Part shown: positions 30,210 through 43,251 of the stretch, one piece after another
How positions within the stretch are numbered: position 1 is the stretch's first letter
Layout of the letters: every line of letters starts with the position of its first letter
From: Protula sp. h YS-2021
Lineage: Eukaryota > Annelida > Polychaeta > Sabellida > Serpulidae
NCBI GenBank assembly: GCA_949752745.1
Contig: OX457034.1
Coordinates: forward strand, 2,886,646 to 2,950,645
Length of the DNA: 64,000 nt
Reading direction: 5' to 3'
Translations under genes and position numbers: made by a program
Notes under the pieces: generated by a model
What the model was told of the DNA's origin: nothing
Database searches by the model: none
Seen by the model: only the letters and a program-made list of their open reading frames with translations

Positions 30210-31590
30210 AAGACTTTCGAAGATTATTCGACATGACCAGATCATGCCCAGTGAACATTTAGTTTTATCGGGTTTATGTGCTGGTAACCTCTGAACCCAA
30301 AATCCATGTATTGGAAGAAAAATAGAATTACATCCAAGTGCTAGCAACCTCTGGATGGCGTGTGTGTTTATTTCGGTTGAAAGTAAGTAATAACTCGAAA
30401 TTTGGCTTTCAAAGACAGGTACAGAATCCGCCCCCAATCCCAAAAAAATCTCCCTTATAAGCACTCTGTTTAGTTCATGTAATGACTTGCTTTTCGGTGG
30501 CCAAAATTTTGGAAAAAAATAAAACCTTGTCATTGATTTATAGTCAAAACAAACGACTACTATTGTAAAAATCCTAAGATTTAAATGAGGCTACAGTAAG
30601 TTTATATATCTAAATCGCATTTAAATTAAGTCAGGCGAAATGCTTTACATAACCCAACTGAGGCCTCTATCTGTGCGCTATTGATTTGTATACTTGTTTT
30701 GTTTCCTCAGTACTCTGTGTGTTCAGTGTTTGGCATACCTGTTGCGTTACTTAAATACTCCTGTTTGTAAAACACGCATTAGAAAGCCTCTGTTGTTGGG
30801 TTTCAAAAAGGCTGTGTGTAGTGCTGTCTGGGTAAAATAGCGTCTGTATATCAGCGAAAAAATTGGTTCTAAAAGATTCAAGGAAATATGGATTTGTTAG
30901 GCGTGTCTATGAAAGTGAAGGTTTCTGGTAGAAATATATCTTAAACGATTTTTACTGGATAGTAGCGTATGAATTTATGAATAACGTATGAATATCGTAT
31001 GAATTTGTGAGTATAAATTGTTCGTACTTTTTTGGTTGATTACAGCCCCCCTCTAGAACAGTAGCCATCACATTGCAATAGAATTTTCTTGTTGCCCTCG
31101 CTCCGTGTGTCAGTTCAGTATGTGTACTTTATGGGTCACATTTTGGAAAAAAGTGTCAGAAATGTGTAAAATGTTGAGGGCTATTTCGCCCAGTTGTGTA
31201 GAGTTTTAGGCAGTTCAGTTTATGGTCAATTTCTCGATTTTTATAGCAGAAAGTCTTAAAAATTTATTGTGGTTGTGGATAAAGGACCTGTTCACGGGCT
31301 TTCATTTGCAACTAGTTTCAAACCTCTAGGCTGTGTATTAAGCGAGTTATCGCAACTTTAAATTTATCAGTCATTTGCTTTGATCAACGGCACTGTCGCT
31401 GTGTACCGTTGTCATGACAATGGCCTTGAAAGCCCGGTCTCCTCTATGCAGTACTGAGCGCTGTTTGCGATATTGATTTCTTGTGCCGCACCTTTCATTA
31501 AAATTAAACTGTTTTCAAGCAAAATCGGTTGAGGTGTATATTACTAAAAAAATGAAATCGTCCTCTGTTTGACTGCGAAGTAAAAAAAAC
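30210..31590. other. No gene recognised
   Basis: AT-rich single-copy-looking sequence with only short chance ORFs; no repeat partner noticed in the window. Confidence 0.4.
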
Positions 31591-31592
31591 AC

Positions 31593-31755
31593 GTATGGGT
31601 TTCATGAAAACTCGTATGGGGTTCCTGGAAATTCGTATGGGATTCCCGAAGGCTCATGTGGGGTTCCTGAAAGCTCATGTGCAGTTTCTGAAAGCTCATG
31701 TGCGGTTCCAGAAAGCTCATGTGCGGTTCCTAAAGACTCATGTGTGGTTCCTGAA
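31593..31755 (+). repeat. 24-bp tandem repeats
   Basis: About seven units of (G)GTTCCTGAAAGCTCATGTGC with substitutions. They are multiples of 3 and open in one frame (GFLKAHVR-type), but there is no coding context. Confidence 0.85.
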
Positions 31756-31859
31756 AAGAGGAATCTGGTTCATAGATGTTGCAGTGTTGCAAATGGTGTT
31801 GAAATTTTGCTGTACGAGATCTTTCGGACAGCGTGGCGTGCTCTCTTTAAACTGATGTT

Positions 31860-33160
31860 GCATTTTGGGTAAAAAACACAGGTGTGCATGCCCGCTAATG
31901 TATAAATGAATCCAGCTAGATGTCCCATGTCAGCATAAGTAGAAATTTCAAATGCTTCTAGCTCCTTTATTACTGCCGTTAGAGCGTTCAAAATAACTGC
32001 GTCTGAAAGCTTCTTACCCGGTCTTTTCCATGTTTATCGTTTTTCTTTCTAATGAAAAGTGCTTGTAACGGATTTCTATAGTCAAAGGACAACCCCACTT
32101 CTTTTTTTTCCTTTTTTGCCAGTACCTTCTCTCCTTCCATCCTTCGCCTATGCATAACTTTTGGTTTATTGCTCGGACAGTAAGTTGCAATATGAGTAAG
32201 TCTTGGGAACTTGTGTTGTATTGTCATATGCCACATCCCTTTTCTTTTCAACTTGTGGTAAACTAGACCGTGTTTCGGAGTTGATGCTTGATACACTGGT
32301 GCTTTAAAATTGTTTTTTTAATTAATGTTTTTCAACTAGACCGATTTCTGGTGTTCTTATGTAAACGTACGCTTGAAAGGTGTCTTCCTTTAAATGCCTA
32401 CTTAACAATTTATTTGATAACAAGGGTGAATGGCAAATGGGTTTTCCATCAAGGTCAATTAAAGCATTACTTGTCAATCGAACTTTTAGGCATTGAGCCT
32501 TGTGCCAATTTGTTGAAAACTGGTGTCCACTGTGAATAAACTTCTTTCATTGGGGTTTAATATTAAATGCAATCTAGGGGTTTCTCTCAATTATATTGTG
32601 TTCCAATATTACCTATGCATCTTATACTTGAATGTTACGCGGCTTATTCAACAAATTGATCAAGCTGCAAACCCCTTTAACTCAGTCTGGTTATTTGAAC
32701 TAAACTTCTCCTGGCTTAAAAAGGGTTAAAACTTCCAAATTATCCATTTTGATTCTTTATTTAGATCACGGTTTACTTTGGTGTTAAAAGAAATCAAAAC
32801 GAACTTAAACTTTAAATTTTTGAACATCTGGTTTTGGTTGTCGGTATATATTCATGTCTTGATTCTCAAATAGCTATAACTGCAGTTGTGTTAAGACTTA
32901 TCAGATGGTTCATGTTCCTTTCTGTCCATGTTGCGGTTTTCTGACATCCAGTTGAGTACTAGTTTATAGTTTCATCCGACAGAATATTTTACGTGACTGA
33001 CGTTTTCAGTCCGGTATAGAAGATTTTCAGGTCTCATGTAACGCAGCTGTGGTGGTTCTGTTGGTCGGTCGGCCCCCATATGTTGTTCTTAATTTAAGAA
33101 TTATTTTGCACAAGCGTTCAATTCTTAAGTGAAATAATATTAGTCTATTTTAAAGCGCGA
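31860..33160. other. No gene recognised
   Basis: Only short ORFs. It may include the 5' region of the retroelement whose gag remnant starts at 33,168, but I see no clear LTR or primer-binding site. Confidence 0.35.
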
Positions 33161-33167
33161 CTTAACA

Positions 33168-33889
33168 ATGTCAGCTATAAAAGAAGACCCCACAGAGGGG
33201 GCAAGTTTAAATCCCGATGAGGCTCAAATAAAAAGTGAGCGTGTGTCTGTCCCAGCAGAGAAGGGTCGACAATTCGCGTTTCAACTACGGTTAAAAGAGT
33301 ACAAAAAGTCCGCGCGTGACTTGAATAGATTATTGCTTAAAGTCGACAATGTTCTTGCCGACTTGGTGATGTGGTGCATCTCCGTGGTGCTCGTGACCAA
33401 TTTCATCAAGCATTTGATTGCTTTATGTGTGATTGGAGTGACTTTATACAGTGTAATGAATATGATGTTGCACTATCCGATGTGAAATTGTTTGAGAAGA
33501 CCGAGTCGTCTGGAGAGATGCTTCTGAAAAACTTGAATGTTAAACTCAGAAGTATCGTTGAAGAGTCGCGTTCAGTGAAATCCAAGTCGAAGTCGGAGTC
33601 AATGGCTCCACAAGTAAAGAAGGCGAATGCCTTAAAAGAAGCTCAGTCAAAGATCGAAGTTAATCCGTCTAGTGAGCCCTCGGTAGGCAATTTGGTTGGC
33701 ATGACTCCTGAAGATAAGTGTGGCGAATTTGTAGAGCGTCATGACTTTGTTACACGTGATGTAGAGTTAAATCAATCAAAGTCTATTAGTACTGAAGAGT
33801 TATTGCGTAACTTGTGTTCTCAATTATCGCTTCCAAGAATGCCTTTACACCAGTGTAATAATTTTGTCGACTTTTGTCCATTAGTTTAA
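33168..33889 (+). pseudogene. Retroelement Gag-like N-terminal remnant (Pao/BEL-like)
   Basis: Frame 1 (from ATG 33,168) reads a charged start and the helix LKEYKKSARDLNRLLLKVDNVLADL. The likeness then continues in a second frame (about 33,365-33,889) with HLRGARDQFHQAFDCF, a Lys/Ser-rich linker and an end LCSQLSLPRMPLHQ. The long helix followed by a linker and an L-LP-M-L segment resembles the Gag N-terminus of Pao/BEL elements just before their conserved F-G-P-W motif, which is missing here. One frameshift lies at about 33,360 and no protease or polymerase follows, so it is dead. Confidence 0.4.
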
Positions 33890-33950
33890 CATGAGTTTCG
33901 GACAAAAGATTTAATGTTATTTTCATGATGTTTTAGACGACCTTTTCTTC

Positions 33951-34084
33951 TGATGTTTCTGGCAACATGGAATTTTGCTGAATTTTGCCGTTTTTTCTAT
34001 CATTTCTTTATATCCTTAACCCACCTGAATTCAGCCGAAACGCAAAATCTTTTCGGCAAAATTCAAACTGCGAATTGGCTTATC
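33951..34084 (+). repeat. AATAAGCCAA TIR family, right-end fragment
   Basis: Contains TTTTGCCGTTTTTTCTATCA, CTGAATTCAGCCGAAACGCA and ends CAAACTGCGAATTGGCTTAT, the inverted terminal motif. Confidence 0.75.
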
Positions 34085-34244
34085 CTAAAATCCCTGGTTC
34101 GAAACTGGACAGGGGTGGAAAGCAGGGGATTGACTTTCGCTCAAGTTAGCTCAGCTAAACGATTGCACTAGATTATTCACCACCACGGAATTCAAAATTA
34201 GCACGAATGAGTCTTCCGGCCATCCCTTAAAAACAAAATAAAAA

Positions 34245-34489
34245 AAGGCCTCACCTACAAAGCAGTTATACCTACAGCAAAACTCGCAGCTTCAACTAGG
34301 AAGACAAGAAACACCCACAAACATGCTTTTAGGCATCTCCAAGTAAGCACTGACATCTATAAACCTAGTCTCATCGCGGCTACCATAGAAGATTGGAATA
34401 GTCTCCCCACTAGGGTATTTCAAGAACATAGCCCAGCCTCAGAGCAGGTTGAGGAATTTACTAATTACATTAGAAGTTCAGTCATCTAG
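34245..34489 (+). pseudogene. LINE ORF2 C-terminal end
   Basis: One frame reads to a stop at 34,487-34,489 with KTRNTHKHAFRHLQVSTDIY and ATIEDWNSLP followed by an FTNYI end. The R..H...F...T..Y..S...TI.DWN.LP pattern is typical of the extreme C-terminus of many non-LTR reverse-transcriptase ORFs. Upstream domains are absent: a 5'-truncated insertion. Confidence 0.6.
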
Positions 34490-36830
34490 GATCCTTGGCG
34501 CTTGTGCAGTGTAATAACATCGTGAGATGACACACGTTTAATATTGCGAAGATGTCATACTCTATGTATTTCTAGATAAATCTGAAATCTATATAAAAAA
34601 ATTTTTGCTGAAACGGTAGATAAACACTAAAACATCAATATTTTTTGTTTTTATTCTTCGGAAAAGCCTGGAGAAATCCCGTGTTGCTGGTCCCAGCTTT
34701 CTCATCGAGCTTTAAATGTACTTTCTAATTTTCTCGTGCCAGTATCTAATGTTGTTAACAGGTATGGAATGTTATATCTTTGCCAAGGTTGACGTGTTCA
34801 AAATGTTAGAATTAATGATTGACACGTAAACTTTGTTTCAGTATGCCTAATAGGATTTAAATTGTGAAGAAGGAAATGAACTTGATGCGGCTTGTCATGT
34901 AATGTTTTATTTTTAGTTTATAGAGATGTATGGTTCTGCACTTTGATTTGTTTTAGAATTACTTTGAAAGCGATACGATAATGAAGTTCATGAATTGATA
35001 TTTCAGAGATTTAAATGAGCATATCAAGGCACTTTTTCTGTTTCGTAAATTCAGTGGTGGCTTCTTTCTTAAGCACAAGAAAACAAATGATGATGACGTC
35101 ATTGCCAGACTAGAAACGCCAGGAAAGATCGATGTTTGCGACAAGTGAGACTTGGTCATCTTCAATGCACACCAGCTGTGTACCCAGTGTGGAAGAAGCC
35201 TCCCTTCAAACTGCTGCTTTTGTGAGGGTATATGAAGTGACAAAATACTGAGTAGAGTGCGTGAACAGAACAGATCTTTTCTGACTTCTTTATTAAAATA
35301 CTAGATTATGCGGATGCATCGGATCGATGGTGGGCAGATCGGGGCTTCCTTATTAAAGAATAACTACTTGAGAGCTGAGCAGAGCCCCCACCTGCCCCCT
35401 TCAGCAAAGCGAAATAAACAAATGATTGGGATGGAGGTGCGGGAAGTGAAACAATAGCTAGTGTTAGAAGATATGTTGAGAAAGCGATCGAGCGGCTCAA
35501 ACGTAACAAAAAAGTGACGTTTACTGGTTTTATTGAGAAGTGAGGAGTATTGGTGGGATGTGCATATATTTTGTCACCATATTGCTAAAGTGTGATGTGC
35601 CACCACCAGCGAGCACAGTAATTCCGCAAAAGAAATTGCTATGCGTGCACCCTGCAGGAGTTGAACCTACAATGACACTAACAAAAAAGTTGATAATATA
35701 TACACACATTTGATAATATATGCACACAGAATAAGCCAACATAGGGAGATCTTTTGTATATGTTAAAAGACACTAAAAGTGTCACTTAGAGAGACGATAG
35801 ATAAAAAATAGTTAGAGACACCATAGATAAAAATACTAAATAGGCAGACCAAAGTCCCCTATTTACTATTTTCATGCATGCTTGCTGTAAAATAATAATT
35901 AAAAAACCTTTACTATTATCTCAGTTACACCCACATATTGGTAGCAAAAGCAAAAAATAATAATAACAGAAATAAAACAAAAACAGCAAAACGCGATTTT
36001 GCAAAGATTTTTAAAATAAATTTATTTTGATACAAAGAAATTTGTCATTTTTTATTAGTTCTTAAAAGAAATAGTCGTGTAGTAATCTCAAAGTAAATTT
36101 AGATTGAGAAATGAAATGACGCGATGGATCTCCCATTGTTTTCCTGTGTATGTGCCCGGGCAGTTTGTTAATTGGTCTATGATGCTTGAGCCGAATACGG
36201 CGAAATAATCTGATATCAACTTGGTGTTTATTCAATAAAGATTGAAAAGTCAAAAAAAAACTTGTTTGTATTTGTTTTCCCCTTCTCCCCTTCCCCGTTC
36301 CTTGGGTGCAGAAAATATGCTAAAGCTCCCCCCATTTTCCTCGTTCCCAAAAAGGATGGCAAATTGTAGTTACTTCGCCATTAAGATTTCAAACATTGTG
36401 AAGTTAATATATCGATTCATGTTTAAGCATCCGGTGGCCTTGAGGGAGTCAGCTGGGGCAGTATCTTGGGGAAATATCGGAAACGAAAAAAAATGAACCA
36501 TCACTGTTTAATATGGTATGACAGCCTGTCTCAAAAGAAGTTTCACATGCTGTTGTGGCATAGTTCGGTACTTATCTTCGCGCGGAGACTGCTGGTTCAT
36601 TGCATAAAAATCTTTAGGCAAGCAACCTGTGGCAGTCGAACCCAAAATAGCATACAATGCAAGCACGCAATGGTGGTCACATTGGGCAGGCTATGTTGAC
36701 TATGTTTTAAAACTACAGTAAAGCCCCCCCCCCCCATGTAAAGAAAAATTCTCATCTCCGCTCTTGCTCTTATTCTGTGTTAATAAGTGTTTGAATAAAC
36801 ACTTAAGAAAATGTTTTATTTTGCAATATA
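34490..36830. other. Mostly non-coding; one possible exon at 35,007-35,144
   Basis: Only 35,007-35,144 stands out: TTTCAG acceptor, 46 open codons (DLNEHIKALFLFRKFSGGFF...) and a GTGAGA donor. It is a weak exon candidate with no known homology. A B-box-like GTAGGTTCAACTCCTGC (minus strand, about 35,650) suggests a SINE tail. Confidence 0.3.
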
Positions 36831-36835
36831 GGTGT

Positions 36836-37434
36836 TTTGATACGGGATGAAATCATATTCACAGAAGTAAACTTACGTAAGTTTATCAACTTACATTCTG
36901 AGTCAATATTGCAAAATTTTCATAAAGAGTGCGACTAATGATAATCGCATAAACGGATTGTCAATGTAAATGTCGAAGGCCGATGAATACCTTTAGATGT
37001 CTCGGGGCGGCAAAGCTTCTTCTTGTTTCCGACAAATTGTCGAGATTTTCCACCATGCCTTCTGTTGAAAATCTATATCGAGTTAAGAGTTCATCATCAT
37101 TGTAAACTTCAAGCGGCTTACTCGTATCTCGAAACAGTCTTTCCCTCCTAAAAACCCTTTCATATTCTTCATTTAGTCTCAATAAATTCATTGTTGCCAA
37201 GTTAAACAAAACACTCCGGTTATTTAAATATCGCGTTGGATTGAACTTAGAAATCTAAGTGTAGTCCGAAGCAAACTTAGAAGTTTGAACTTATACTTGA
37301 GTGTAAGTTTAAACTTACATTTTGTGAATACCGCTAAGTTTCAGCAACGGGAATCTAAGTTTACTCTTACATCTTTGCACTTAGATTGACTCTAAGTTTA
37401 AACTTAAACTTTCGCGAATACGCGAATACAGCCA
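36836..37434 (-). mobile_element. PIF/Harbinger remnant with degenerate TIRs
   Basis: Sequence rich in AAGTTTAAACTTA motifs flanks a HARBI1-like coding fragment. The right end reads CTTTCGCGAATACGCGAATACAGCC, and a similar CATATTCACAGAAGTAAACTTA lies at the left. Exact ends and target duplication cannot be set. Confidence 0.5.
36961..37209 (-). pseudogene. HARBI1-like transposase N-terminal fragment (82 aa)
   Basis: Reads RVFRRERLFRDTSKPLEVYN, then DDELLTRYRFSTEGMVENL and HLKVFIGLRHL, the N-terminal pattern of Harbinger nuclease proteins (R-FRDR-NPLE-YDDEEL-RYRF...). It stops before the DDE catalytic core, so it is truncated. Confidence 0.65.
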
Positions 37435-37845
37435 CTGGTCTACGGGTGAATATACCAGGTTGGCTATGGGGACGGCCTGTCCCTAAACAAAAATTGTTGT
37501 CAACATCTGCACACAATAACCGAATTGTGTCAGTGTAATTACCGGCAATTCGGTGCCATGATTATTGGTTTTAGCTTAGTCCTAGATGACTCTTGCGGTC
37601 TTCCTATGAGAGCAAGAGTCATAGTTCCTATAATAGAACGTGTCATTGATGTCAATTTTGCTAATCTCGGCGCATGGCTCAGTCTAGTGGCGTTATTTTA
37701 GAAAGAGTGACCCAATTATAAATACAAATGACCCAATTATAAATACGACGCACAATTTCTATGGTTGAACAACAATTTTGCACTGAGAAAAAAAATGTTT
37801 TCTTGAGATCAGGGTATAAAATCTCCTATTACCACCCACAGCAAC

Positions 37846-38174
37846 AATAAGCCAATTCGCACTTTAACTTTTTCCGAAAAGTTTTTGCGTTTCGGCTGAA
37901 TTCAGGTTGGATAAGGATATAAAGAAATGACAAAAAACGGCAAAAATTTCATTTTGCTAGCAACATATTCACATATTGGTTATTAAAGGGACTGAATAAT
38001 GTGCAAAATAGTTTTTATAAGATTATATGATGGCTTTATGTATTTCAAAGTGTGCATGTTGAAAGAAAATTAGAATTTTGATGCTTTTCCCTTATCATTT
38101 CTTTTAATTTATCTCCCAATATTTGCAGTCAAAACACCTCCACCGAAAAGATCCGAAAGAGCGAATTGGCTTAT
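37846..38174 (-). repeat. AATAAGCCAA TIR family, complete copy (329 bp)
   Basis: Starts AATAAGCCAATTCGCACTTT and ends GAAAGAGCGAATTGGCTTAT, terminal inverted repeats of about 20 bp. The interior carries CTGAATTCAGGTTGGATAAG, TTATTAAAGGGACTGAATAA and the GGATCCGAAAG-like end seen in other copies. No ORF: a MITE. Confidence 0.8.
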
Positions 38175-38182
38175 GGCTCTAC

Positions 38183-38515
38183 AATAAGCCAATTTGCACT
38201 TTGACTTTTAAGGAAAAGTTGTTTCGTTTCGGTTGAATTCAGTTGGGATAAGTATATAAAGAAAAGATAGAAAAAAACGACAAAAAATCAACAAAATGTG
38301 AAACATATTCACATGTTGGCTAATAAAGGGATTGAATAATATATAAATTGTTTTTAAAAGATCATATGAATTAATAAAATTGAAAGTGTGCATATTGAAA
38401 GAAAATTAGAATTTTGATGTTTTTTCCTTATCATTTCTTTATAATTTATCCCAAAATTTTTTGCAGCCAAAACAATACCTCCACCGGAAAGACCCGAAAG
38501 TGTGAATTGGCTTGT
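38183..38515 (-). repeat. AATAAGCCAA TIR family, complete copy (333 bp)
   Basis: Lies 8 bp after the previous copy in the same orientation, with ends AATAAGCCAATTTGCACTTT and GTGTGAATTGGCTTG. Confidence 0.8.
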
Positions 38516-38581
38516 TACAGGAACTGTGACCATTTCTTTCCTAGGAAGACTGAACAAGTCATCTTGCAGACACCTTCATGC

Positions 38582-38896
38582 AATAAGCCAAAGCACACTT
38601 TGGGTGTTTCGAATAATTTGCGAAAGAATTTTGAATTTTGGCTGCGAGGGAACAGGGTAAAAAAAGAAAGAACTGATAGAAAAAATATGGAGGAAATATC
38701 GCACAAACAGCTCATACTCGGAACATAAAAGAAATTAAAACTTGAAACTGTTTGTTAAATAGCATACTAGTTGCTAAAAGCCAGACTGTGCTTTGGTGCA
38801 AGAGAAATTTGACATTTAGGCGAAATCTCTCTATCATTGCTTTCATTTTTTACCCGGTTACTTTTATTCGAAGCGCAGAAGTGTGGTTTGGCTTAT
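38582..38896 (+). repeat. AATAAGCCAA TIR family, diverged subfamily (315 bp)
   Basis: Ends AATAAGCCAAAGCACACTTT and AAGTGTGGTTTGGCTTAT. The interior (TTCGAATAATTTGCG, GAGAAATTTGACATTTAGGCG) differs from the other two and matches 43,252-44,021. Confidence 0.7.
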
Positions 38897-39898
38897 GCAT
38901 TGTGGATCACTGGGGGCATAATGAGCGATATTCATAGTTTATCGCAGTTTTATATCAATACTTCGATTCTTCGATATTTAAGCTAACTAATAAAATATTT
39001 CAAAAATTATTTAAAGAGCTAGCTTCCTGGCATGTGACAAATAGGCCGATATGTATGCAATCGGCCCACAGCAAGTAAAATACACTGTTATATTTGATAT
39101 GAAAACTATGAGAAAGTGCTTGCGTGCGGTTTGCCCCCACGCAAGCACTGGTACTTTTTGATCACGTGACAAAAATGTTAATTCTTATTGGTAGATGTAA
39201 GGTTGTGACGTGAACTTATTCTCAAGAATAGAAAGGGTCCGCTGGGACCAGTTTTAACTGTAAACAAGTGGGCGATAATATAGGTTTTGTGCTAAAATAT
39301 AAGATAAGAGCTTACTCTGCACGAGAGTAATATGTCAAGTAGTCTTCAGGCTGCATGTAATAGTTTCAAGTATTTTGCTTTTTAGTTTAACTTCTTTCTT
39401 TAAAGTTATTTTCATAAGTTATTTTTCTTCGTCTGTGACGGGTAGATGTAAACAATATAAGCAAAATTACCTGATGTTTGTAACCACAGCTCTCCAGAAA
39501 TAGACGAACCTGTGAATTGTTTTTATTCCGAATAACTCCCTTCTAAAACTTGTTTAAGGTGCCAGTAAATTATAAAAATTAAAAAAAAAAAAGATTTAAC
39601 GAGTCCATTGACTCTGCTAAAAGGGAACATTTAGAGAACATATACAAAATTAAGTAGACGGTCTCTTTTAGTGGGTCTGTTTCTGGCAAAAAAGTTGGTC
39701 GAATAAAGGAGACCTCGATTTTTTGCTTATTGGTTATTGTCGTGTGTTTATTCAAAACAAGCATAACAGAGAATAACAATGATATTAATTTAAGATATCT
39801 ATGCGATAACAAAAGAAAAAAACACGGAAGAGAAGGGATATACATTTGGTCTCCCTATCTATTATTTATAAGCATGGTCTCCCCAGGTCGCAAGGTAG

Positions 39899-39902
<4 letters not shown>

Positions 39903-39995
<93 letters not shown>
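39903..39995. repeat. (AT)n microsatellite
   Basis: Uninterrupted alternating AT for about 93 bp; the YIYIYI-type ORFs across it are shadows. Confidence 0.98.
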
Positions 39996-39996
<1 letters not shown>

Positions 39997-40732
39997 CCTA
40001 GTGCTTGAGGAGACCCACGTGCTGATTTATAAGGCTTAGAGAGACCGAAAAAACACGGAGACCAGAACCAGGCCTCCAGAAAACTCAGAAGTAGCATTTT
40101 TAAGACGGACACTAAACTTAAGCATAACGTGTATAAGACATGACCAAAATGGAAAATTATGACTGAAAGACAAATTCGAAAAGTCGCCCTAAAGTCTACC
40201 CCTTGTATATTTCACAGCCATATCAAATACCACTCAGGGAGACCATTTGCAATTGTTATTTTTGAACAAAATCGGCTGTATATGGGCAAACTAAAATTTT
40301 CCCCATATTTAGGGAAGTCCACTCTATCACATGGCAAAGTTTCATGAAGGACAGACACAAAAAGTCCTTTTTTAATTCTTGGCCTGTAAATTCAACCGTC
40401 CTGAAAAATAGCACGTGCTTCGATTTGATTTGTCGAAAATCAAAACAAAAATACAAAATCAAAACAAAAACACTCTGAAGGCGCATGCGCGAAATATTTA
40501 TCGAAATTTGAATTGCAAATCTCACTCATTACAACGGGTCCTAAATCATTATTCCTCATATTAAACAAGCATATTGTCCCATTTTATTTACTCTCTTAGT
40601 TGTGTAATGTGAAATAAGTGAAAATACCATATTATCACTCACAACACGGTAGGCACTATGAAGCAAAAATTGCTCATTTTTATTTGTTCTGCCTATTTTG
40701 GCAACAGTTGGTATTTGACAGTTTGTGCTGTT

Positions 40733-40806
40733 GTAGGTTCGACTTCAACAGAGTTCTCGCACAACGATGTCTTGTGCAATAAATGGACGCTGTCCGGTGG
40801 TAGCAC
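40733..40806 (+). repeat. SINE tail with B-box
   Basis: TTGTAGGTTCGACTTCAAC, then CGCACAACGATGTCTTGTGC and TGTCCGGTGGTAGCAC. It shares its order with 41,226-41,310 and 41,776-41,867, and abuts the TIR element at 40,810. Confidence 0.6.
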
Positions 40807-40809
40807 AAC

Positions 40810-41156
40810 AATAAGCCAATTCGCACTTTCGGATCTTACCGATGGGTGTCGTTTCGACTACAAATTGATTGGATTAAATTATAATGACATCTTAAGGGAA
40901 AAACATCAAAATTCTAATTTTCTTTCAACATGCACACTTTCAAATTTATAAAGATATCGTATGATCTTTTAAAAACTGTTTTACATATTATTTAGTTCCA
41001 TTAATAACCAACATGTGAATATGTTTCTGGCAAAAAAGAATTTTGTTGATTTTTGCCGTTTTTCTTCTATTATTTCTTTATATGATCCTTATCCCAACTA
41101 AATCCAGCTGAAACGCAAAAAACTTTCCGGCAAAAGTCGAAGTGCGATTTGGCTTA
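40810..41156 (+). repeat. AATAAGCCAA TIR family, complete copy (347 bp)
   Basis: Ends AATAAGCCAATTCGCACTTT and GAAGTGCGATTTGGCTTAT. The interior contains the full set of family blocks in one orientation, so it is a good reference copy. Confidence 0.8.
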
Positions 41157-41225
41157 TATAAGTACTCTCATACAAAACCACAATAACTGTTAAATTTTTG
41201 GGTCAATGGTCATTGCTTATTGCTG

Positions 41226-41310
41226 TTTGCTATTGTGGGTTCGACTCCCACGGAGTATTTGCATAACGATTTATTATGCAATAAACTTGTACTCACCGGT
41301 GGTAGCACAG
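41226..41310 (+). repeat. SINE tail with B-box
   Basis: TTGTGGGTTCGACTCCCACGG, GCATAACGATTTATTATGC, CACCGGTGGTAGCACAGC. Confidence 0.65.
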
Positions 41311-41775
41311 CCAGATGAGCATGAAACTAGAACAAGTAAGAAATAAAACTGGTTGGGACCCCCACCCGAACAAATCCTCACAGGACATAATTATTTTCAA
41401 CAGAAGCTGTATGTTGACACTGTGTTAGATGGATAAGAGGTCTGAAATTGTTACAAAAAGAGTGTTTTGGAAAATTTTATACATGAAGTTCCACCTGTAG
41501 TTTAGATCATGAAAGAAGAAAAAAGAACGAAATGATTATAACTACAGTAGCCTCCATTTAAGCCAAAATCGGTTTGGTCAAATTTTCGCTTTACTCAAAT
41601 TAATTTGAAAGTCCCGAGTTCAATATTATAGGTTAAAAATGGAAGAATGAATATGGGCTCAAAATTATAATACATAATATGCATAATACTTGGGAAAATT
41701 GCTAAACATGCCATTAAAGATATGTAGTTAAAAGAATACAAGAAAAACTTCCATATTATTATAAACTTATCGCTT

Positions 41776-41867
41776 TTTGCTATTGTGGGTTCGACTCCCA
41801 CAGGGTGCTGGCATAACGATTTCTTATGCAACGAACAAGCACTCTCCGGTGGTAGTACAGCGATTTA
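41776..41867 (+). repeat. SINE tail with B-box
   Basis: TTTTGCTATTGTGGGTTCGA, CTCCCACAGGGTGCTGG, CTCTCCGGTGGTAGTACAGC: third copy, about 550 bp after the second. Confidence 0.65.
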
Positions 41868-42124
41868 GGTGTGACTGTTTGGTTCAAGTGTAAAAACCGT
41901 TTGCTTAAGATATTAAAGCAGTTATCTATAGTTATTTATAGTTGTACATCTATTACAGTAAACTCTCGATAAGTCAAAGTGGTCGGGACCAAGCAAAATA
42001 CTTTGAGTTAACCGAAATTTGACTTAAGCGGTGAATTTAAAAGACTTACATAAGTAAAAGAAAATAAAATTGTTAATAGTGTTCGCCTGTAACTGGGTTT
42101 GATTTACTTAAAGACATGCCACAT

Positions 42125-42404
42125 AGGATCATATAAAGAAATAATAGAAGAAAAAACCGGCAAAAATCAACAAAATTCCATTTTGTCAGAAACATATTCA
42201 CATGGTTGTTAAAGTGACTAAATAATATGTAAAATAGTTTTTAAAAGATCATGCGATGGCTTTATAAATTTGAAAGTGTGCATGTTGAAAGACAATTATA
42301 ATTTTGATATTTTTCCCTTATCATTTCTTTAAAATCTATCAGAAAAAAATTGCAGTCGAAACAGCACCTTCACCGGAAAGACCCGAAAGTGTGATTTGGC
42401 TTAT
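42125..42404 (-). repeat. AATAAGCCAA TIR family, truncated copy
   Basis: Lacks one terminal repeat and ends CCGAAAGTGTGATTTGGCTTAT. Another lone right end (GAATGTGATTTGGCTTATT) lies at about 42,833-42,852. Confidence 0.7.
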
Positions 42405-43251
42405 GCATTGCGGCTTCGGAACTCTGAAGTGGTTTATACTGACCTTTAGTTACTTCTATTCATCAAGATTCTTGTGAAATATGCATAAACATGCTATATA
42501 CAACAAAATATATCCTAACATTCATATCCTAAACGAGAACACTGAAATATGTACTGTGAAATAGCAAATCAAACATACAAATTACTCGGAATTATTTGAC
42601 AGCGATTTGTTTATATGAGTGATAATATGGTAAAATTACAATTTGAACGACTTTAACAAATGGCTTTAGAATAAGAATGCATATTTAAAACCAGGAGCCA
42701 TTGTTTTTTTTTCAATATTACAAGGAGGGTGTTCAATACTTCATTTTGTTACCATTTTCTAATTATTTCTCAGTTGCCAATTTTATTCGCTTCCCACGAA
42801 AGCTCACTCGAAGATACCGCGAGAAGTCTCGAGAATGTGATTTGGCTTATTTTGCCGCGTGTTTCGAAAAAACTAAAAAGACCTCCAGGAATGCAGAAAA
42901 CAACGTACCTGTCTACGATAAAACATGATCTACAAAATAAATGTATCTACTCAATTTCACAAGCCAAAATAATTAGCACATAACCGAATTAGGTGGAGAG
43001 ACTTGTATAGAAACGCACAGAGCATTGCTATGTAAAGTAACGACCACCGCTTGTTTCAGTAAGTATAAGTTATACTATTAAAAATTTCCTGGTGGTTTTT
43101 TTTCTATTCATGTCTTTATATCCTTATCCCAACTGAATGAAGTCGAAACGCAAAACTTATGAGCAAAAGTGTAAAGTGCCAATTCAACATCATTTGCTAA
43201 TCATAATCAGTAATTATCTATTTTCTAACCTTACTGTTTTTAGCATAGATA

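Noticed and set aside
36062..36253. 63-aa basic minus-strand ORF
   Set aside because: No recognisable motif or splice context; not listed as a gene.
39730..40112. ORFs with long Ile-Tyr runs
   Set aside because: Translation of the (AT)n microsatellite.
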